Assembly (NCBI GenBank): GCA_958348565.1
Contig: CATVZP010000066.1
Location: 1-11,232, forward strand
Source of the DNA: an uncultured Collinsella sp.
GTDB taxonomy: Bacteria > Actinomycetota > Coriobacteriia > Coriobacteriales > Coriobacteriaceae
Reading direction: 5' to 3'
Length of the DNA: 11,232 bases
The number at the start of each line of letters is the position of its first letter. Within the stretch, counting starts at the first letter, position 1. Position numbers and translations under genes: made by a program. The notes under the pieces were generated by a model. The model saw only the letters and a list, made by a program, of their open reading frames with translations. It made no database searches and was not told the DNA's origin. Below, in pieces: positions 6,665-11,232 of this stretch.

Positions 6665-7323
6665 CACTCGTCGCCTCCGCTCTTTTTGCCGCGCGCCGTG
6701 GCGGGAATCGTCAAGCTGACCGTTCCCTTTCCCGAGGCTCCCAGCAATTCCTTGACATCTTCGGGGTCTGCCGCCAGTGTCACCCACTCGATCTTGCCTT
6801 CACGCGTGGTGCCGGCATCTTCGCTGGTATCGATCACGTACGCGCCGCACAAACGATCGGTCACGCCATCTTTTTGCACGTACACGTCCACATAACTGCC
6901 CACGCCCGTGGCACCACCAACCGAGTGCTCGGCATCGACCGCCACCGAAACGGCAACCTTGTCTTTAGGCACCTCGAGCTTGTGGCTCTCGGCCTTGGTG
7001 TAGACATTGCAAATCACGGCGTTTTTAGGAATGCGCGAGGTCGTCACGTCGCCGCGCACCTGACGCAGCTCGGTCGCCGCATCACGCGGCAACAGACTGG
7101 CCAGCCATTCCTGGGTTATGACATTAGTCTCGTCGAGAGTCTCGCCCGCATCGATATCGCGCGCCGCGACGCACACCTCAACGCGGTCGCCGCCGTATTT
7201 TGCCAAAGTCTCGGCCTGGACCTGCTCGGCTTGCGAGCGGATCGACGAGCCGTAGACCATGCAGAGCGCCGCGGCAAGCACGCCCGCGACCAGACTGATG
7301 GCGATGCGCTTGCTCTTGTTCAC
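6664..7323 (-). CDS. cpaB: CpaB/RcpC-like Tad pilus assembly protein
   Basis: A 219-residue envelope protein of the CpaB/RcpC family. One transmembrane helix (about 6-25) anchors it, followed by a short helical segment. A SAF domain follows (about 47-109), seen as VEVCVAARDIDAGETL and later SRIPKNAVI. The C-terminal beta-rich part (119-208) has VGSYVDVYV and ends in GTVSLTIP, matching the RcpC-type domain. In diderms CpaB works with the secretin; here no secretin is seen, so its role is probably wall-side guidance or assembly, which is inference. The start is GTG 7323 with AGGAG five bases upstream. A longer frame from TTG 7401 and an internal ATG at 7338 have no ribosome binding site. It is the first gene of the operon. 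The Lys-Lys-rich tail may be exposed. Confidence 0.88.
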   Translation of the reverse strand: MNKSKRIAISLVAGVLAAALCMVYGSSIRSQAEQVQAETLAKYGGDRVEVCVAARDIDAGETLDETNVITQEWLASLLPRDAATELRQVRGDVTTSRIPKNAVICNVYTKAESHKLEVPKDKVAVSVAVDAEHSVGGATGVGSYVDVYVQKDGVTDRLCGAYVIDTSEDAGTTREGKIEWVTLAADPEDVKELLGASGKGTVSLTIPATARGKKSGGDE

Positions 7324-7328
7324 GGCCG

Positions 7329-7335
7329 CTCCTCT
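7329..7335 (-). promoter_or_regulatory. Ribosome binding site deciding the GTG start of cpaB
   Basis: The minus strand reads AGAGGAG, a 5-nt spacer, then GTG at 7323. Neither the upstream ATG at 7338 nor TTG 7401 has a comparable site. Confidence 0.7.
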
Positions 7336-7341
7336 CATGGC

Positions 7342-7364
7342 GGTGCCGGGCAAATGCCCGTACC
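7342..7364 (-). promoter_or_regulatory. Small hairpin in the cpaB leader
   Basis: CGGGCA (7347-7352) and TGCCCG (7355-7360) are perfect complements, with partly paired flanks out to 7342 and 7364. The hairpin sits just upstream of the cpaB ribosome binding site. No U-run follows it, so it is not a terminator. It could affect translation or be chance in G+C-rich DNA. Confidence 0.3.
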
Positions 7365-7397
7365 ACCATTGTCTGGGCGACCAGGGCGCAAAGCGGC

Positions 7398-7426
7398 GCA
7401 ATCGCGATCTTGGTTTTACGTGTCAA
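7398..7426 (-). promoter_or_regulatory. Weak candidate promoter of the Tad operon
   Basis: On the minus strand TTGACA (7421-7426) is a perfect -35 consensus; 17 bases further on GATTGC (7398-7403) is a poor -10. The rsgA terminator lies just upstream and cpaB just downstream, so a promoter is needed in 7324-7523, but the poor -10 makes this exact call doubtful. Confidence 0.3.
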
Positions 7427-7484
7427 ACCAATTGCTGACCAAAAGCTGACCAGCGCGTCAAGCTCGTGGCATGGTTTTGGTCAG
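7410..7484. repeat. Cluster of inverted and direct repeats upstream of cpaB, possible operator
   Basis: Two perfect inverted repeats lie in the gap before cpaB. One is TTGGTTT (7410-7416) with AAACCAA (7425-7431). The other is CTGACCAAAA (7435-7444) with TTTTGGTCAG (7475-7484). A third half, CTGACCAG, sits at 7446-7453 as a direct repeat 11 bases after the first. The cluster flanks and overlaps the TTGACA box, as expected for binding sites of a regulator. No regulator gene is in the window. Confidence 0.45.
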
Positions 7485-7523
7485 AACGTCGGCAAAACGC
7501 ATATTTCGAGACGCTTTGGCAGC

Positions 7524-7558
7524 AAAAAAGCCGCCTCCCAAGCAGTTGGGAGGCGGCT
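7524..7558 (-). terminator. Intrinsic terminator of rsgA
   Basis: A perfect 13-bp stem (7529-7541 with 7546-7558) and a 4-nt loop are followed on the minus strand by six T (7524-7529, one shared with the stem). It begins 17 nt beyond the rsgA stop. It separates rsgA from the Tad operon. Confidence 0.93.
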
Positions 7559-7575
7559 GTCATAGGAAAAATCAA

Positions 7576-8760
7576 TTACAGATGAACATCGGGATCGAGC
7601 ATTTGGGCACTCACGCGCATGGATGACGCCAGGTTTTGGAACGTCTCCAGACGCAGGCTGTCGATCTGTCCCGCGTCCTCGGCCTCGCGAACGGCGCAAC
7701 CCGGCTCATGAGTGTGTGTGCAATCGCCAAACCGGCACGCACGCGACACCTCGACGATCTCGGGGAAGGCACGCGCCAGACCCCGCTCATGCCCCACGAG
7801 CGGCAGGCTGCGCAGGCCCGGGGCATCGGCGATCACGCCGGCGTCGCCCGGCAGCGCCACCATCACGCGCGCAACCGTGGTGTGGCGGCCCTGGTCATCA
7901 CGCTCGCGCACGCCGCCAGTGGCCAGCGCATCGTGGCCCAGCAGCGCGTTGAGCAGCGTCGACTTGCCGGCGCCCGACTCGCCCAAAATCATGGCACAGC
8001 TCCCAGCCGGCACGCAGGCGCGCACCTCGTCCAGGCCGAGGCCCTCGGCAGAAGACGTCACGATCACGCGCACGCCCGGACCCACCAGACGGTGCACGCG
8101 GTCCAGATCGCGCTCGAGCTCATCGGCCTCGCAGCGGTCGGCCTTGGTGAGCACCACCACCGGCTCAGCATCGCAATCGAGCGCCAACACCAGTGAGCGC
8201 GCCACGCGATCGAGCAGCACCTCGCCGGCGCCGAGCGCCTGCACGATCAGCACACTGTCAACGTTAGAGCAGAGCACCTGGCGCTCCCCGCGGGCACGGC
8301 CGCGCCAGCGCTCAAAGCTCGTACGGCGCGGCAGTACGCACTCGATGACGCCCATGTCGTGCCCGGGAGCACGGCGAACCGCCACGCGGTCGCCCACGGC
8401 GGGCAGCAAGACCTCGTCCTCGCCACGCGACTTGGCAAACCCTACGGCATGCTCGGCACGAAACGTGTCATCGTCAGTTGCCACCAGCGGAAACCCGCGG
8501 TCCAGGCGCACCACGGCACCGAGCTGCATCTGCTCGGGCTCCTCGGCCTGAGCGCAAAAGTCGTCAAATGCAGCCTGCTGAGCCGCATCGACCGGCAGGT
8601 CATCGAACGCCGGAACATCCTGCAGCGCGTCAAGCCCCGGTACACTCGCCAGCAACTCCTCAGCAGATGCAGGGGCTTCGGTCGCGAGCTTCCGACGACG
8701 ATCGCGCTTAGCCCGCGCCCCCGTCGTCTTTTTCTTCGCCTTAGCCTTAGCCTTAGCCAC
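7576..8760 (-). CDS. rsgA: RsgA, small ribosomal subunit assembly GTPase
   Basis: A 394-residue circularly permuted GTPase that acts late in 30S subunit maturation. An OB-fold-type domain (about 78-150) has VGDRVAV (122-128). The G motifs come in permuted order: G4 TKAD (205-208), G5 TSS (235-237), G1 GESGAGKST (260-268), G2 near GRHTT (291-295) and G3 DAPG (312-315). The zinc site follows the C-x4-C-x-H-x5-C pattern (Cys342, Cys347, His349, Cys355). The protein is longer than usual because of a Lys/Arg-rich tail (2-24, with an AKAKAKAKKK start) and a hydrophilic segment to about 75, probably disordered or RNA-contacting. The start is GTG 8760 with GGGAGG five bases upstream. The frame stays open to 8844, but that extension crosses the likely promoter and is rejected. 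It appears to be a single-gene unit between two terminators. Confidence 0.95.
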   Translation of the reverse strand: MAKAKAKAKKKTTGARAKRDRRRKLATEAPASAEELLASVPGLDALQDVPAFDDLPVDAAQQAAFDDFCAQAEEPEQMQLGAVVRLDRGFPLVATDDDTFRAEHAVGFAKSRGEDEVLLPAVGDRVAVRRAPGHDMGVIECVLPRRTSFERWRGRARGERQVLCSNVDSVLIVQALGAGEVLLDRVARSLVLALDCDAEPVVVLTKADRCEADELERDLDRVHRLVGPGVRVIVTSSAEGLGLDEVRACVPAGSCAMILGESGAGKSTLLNALLGHDALATGGVRERDDQGRHTTVARVMVALPGDAGVIADAPGLRSLPLVGHERGLARAFPEIVEVSRACRFGDCTHTHEPGCAVREAEDAGQIDSLRLETFQNLASSMRVSAQMLDPDVHL

Positions 8761-8765
8761 AAACG

Positions 8766-8771
8766 CCTCCC
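8766..8771 (-). promoter_or_regulatory. Ribosome binding site deciding the GTG start of rsgA
   Basis: The minus strand reads GGGAGG, a 5-nt spacer, then GTG at 8760. It supports the 394-residue form over a 422-residue form starting at 8844. Confidence 0.75.
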
Positions 8772-8798
8772 AGCACCAAAAATCACAACTGAGCAGGT

Positions 8799-8828
8799 AT
8801 TTTAAATCAAAAAGAGCTGGCCGGGCAA
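8799..8828 (-). promoter_or_regulatory. Candidate rsgA promoter overlapping the upstream terminator
   Basis: On the minus strand TTGCCC (8823-8828) is followed, after 18 bases, by TAAAAT (8799-8804), a 5 of 6 match to the -10 consensus. The -35 box is weak and lies in the hairpin of the preceding terminator. The predicted leader would be about 30 nt. Only the -10 is convincing. Confidence 0.35.
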
Positions 8829-8842
8829 AGCCCGACCAGCTC
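8809..8842 (-). terminator. Intrinsic terminator downstream of the Ca2+ ATPase gene
   Basis: Arms 8814-8826 and 8830-8842 form a 13-bp stem with one G-U pair in the minus-strand RNA and a 3-nt loop, followed by five U (8809-8813). It lies about 155 nt past the ATPase stop, beyond the quasi-palindrome, and is the likely transcript end. Confidence 0.85.
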
Positions 8843-8873
8843 ACACACTTTCCCTCAGCTTACGGTCCCGAGA

Positions 8874-8991
8874 GGCTATCCGAAGGCCCGCCCGCCGGGA
8901 GGGGTTTCTTCTGAGCGATCCCGCAGCGCGAAGCGCGAGGACCAGCGAAGAAGAAACCCCGCAGGCGGTCGGGCCGGCGGGAAGGATAACC
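8874..8991. repeat. 118-nt quasi-palindromic intergenic element
   Basis: The centre of the arms is a perfect 12-bp match, GGGGTTTCTTCT (8901-8912) with AGAAGAAACCCC (8949-8960). Outside it the arms continue imperfectly to GGCTATCC (8874-8881) and GGATAACC (8984-8991). Inside is a small GCGC-GAA-GCGC hairpin (8926-8936). It begins 7 nt after the ATPase stop. No U-run follows, so it is not a standard terminator. It could be an interspersed palindromic repeat, an mRNA-stabilising 3' structure or a relic of a small mobile element; a single copy cannot decide. Confidence 0.6.
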
Positions 8992-8998
8992 TTTCGAC

Positions 8999-11232
<2,234 letters not shown>

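Noticed and set aside
6665..6787. N-terminal extension of tadZ
   Set aside because: It lies wholly inside cpaB; ATG 6664 has a coupled overlap and a ribosome site, and the receiver-like fold begins there.
7178..7426. Minus-strand frame starting at TTG 7426 with a signal-peptide-like beginning
   Set aside because: There is no ribosome binding site, its TTG is part of the candidate TTGACA box, and it overlaps cpaB in another frame with Arg-rich content.
7435..7484. Repeated CTGACC units as a CRISPR remnant
   Set aside because: Units are only 8-10 bases, in mixed orientation, without regular spacers; operator-like half-sites fit better.

Overview
The window is G+C-rich and almost every gene lies on the minus strand, often with overlapping stops and starts. 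Gene content and style suggest a monoderm actinobacterium of the Coriobacteriia type, perhaps near Collinsella: a Tad/Flp pilus locus with no secretin or other outer-membrane component in view, a long RsgA, and a SERCA-like Ca2+ ATPase. That placement is inference from content, not a database match.

Right part, about 8999-11232: the 3' two thirds or more of a P2-type calcium-transporting ATPase gene, cut by the right edge. Downstream of it are an unusual quasi-palindrome of about 118 nt (8874-8991) and a good intrinsic terminator (8809-8842). Next comes rsgA (7576-8760), encoding the ribosome-assembly GTPase, with its own strong terminator (7524-7558).

Left part, 1-7323: one compact Tad (tight adherence) pilus operon read right to left. 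The order is cpaB/rcpC, tadZ/cpaE, tadA/cpaF, tadB, tadC, flp pilin, an unrecognised single-pass membrane protein, a second small Flp-like prepilin, a TadE-like pseudopilin, then a TadG-like protein that runs off the left edge. Spacings run from overlaps of up to 38 nt to short gaps, so this is almost certainly one transcript with translational coupling. Its control region should be the 252-nt gap 7324-7575, which holds inverted repeats and a TTGACA box.

How they work together: TadZ is expected to place the machine in the cell. TadA/CpaF is the cytoplasmic motor ATPase, and TadB and TadC are its inner-membrane platform. Flp is the major pilin. The small Flp-like protein, TadE and TadG would be minor pilins or tip and anchor components, and CpaB is an envelope assembly factor. 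No prepilin peptidase (TadV/CpaA) is seen here, so it must lie outside the window. Several start sites were moved well downstream of the longest open frame because a clear Shine-Dalgarno or a coupled overlap supports the shorter form.

I do not see a wholly new system. The least explained pieces are the 187-residue protein between the two pilin genes, the palindromic element behind the ATPase gene, and the repeat cluster upstream of cpaB.
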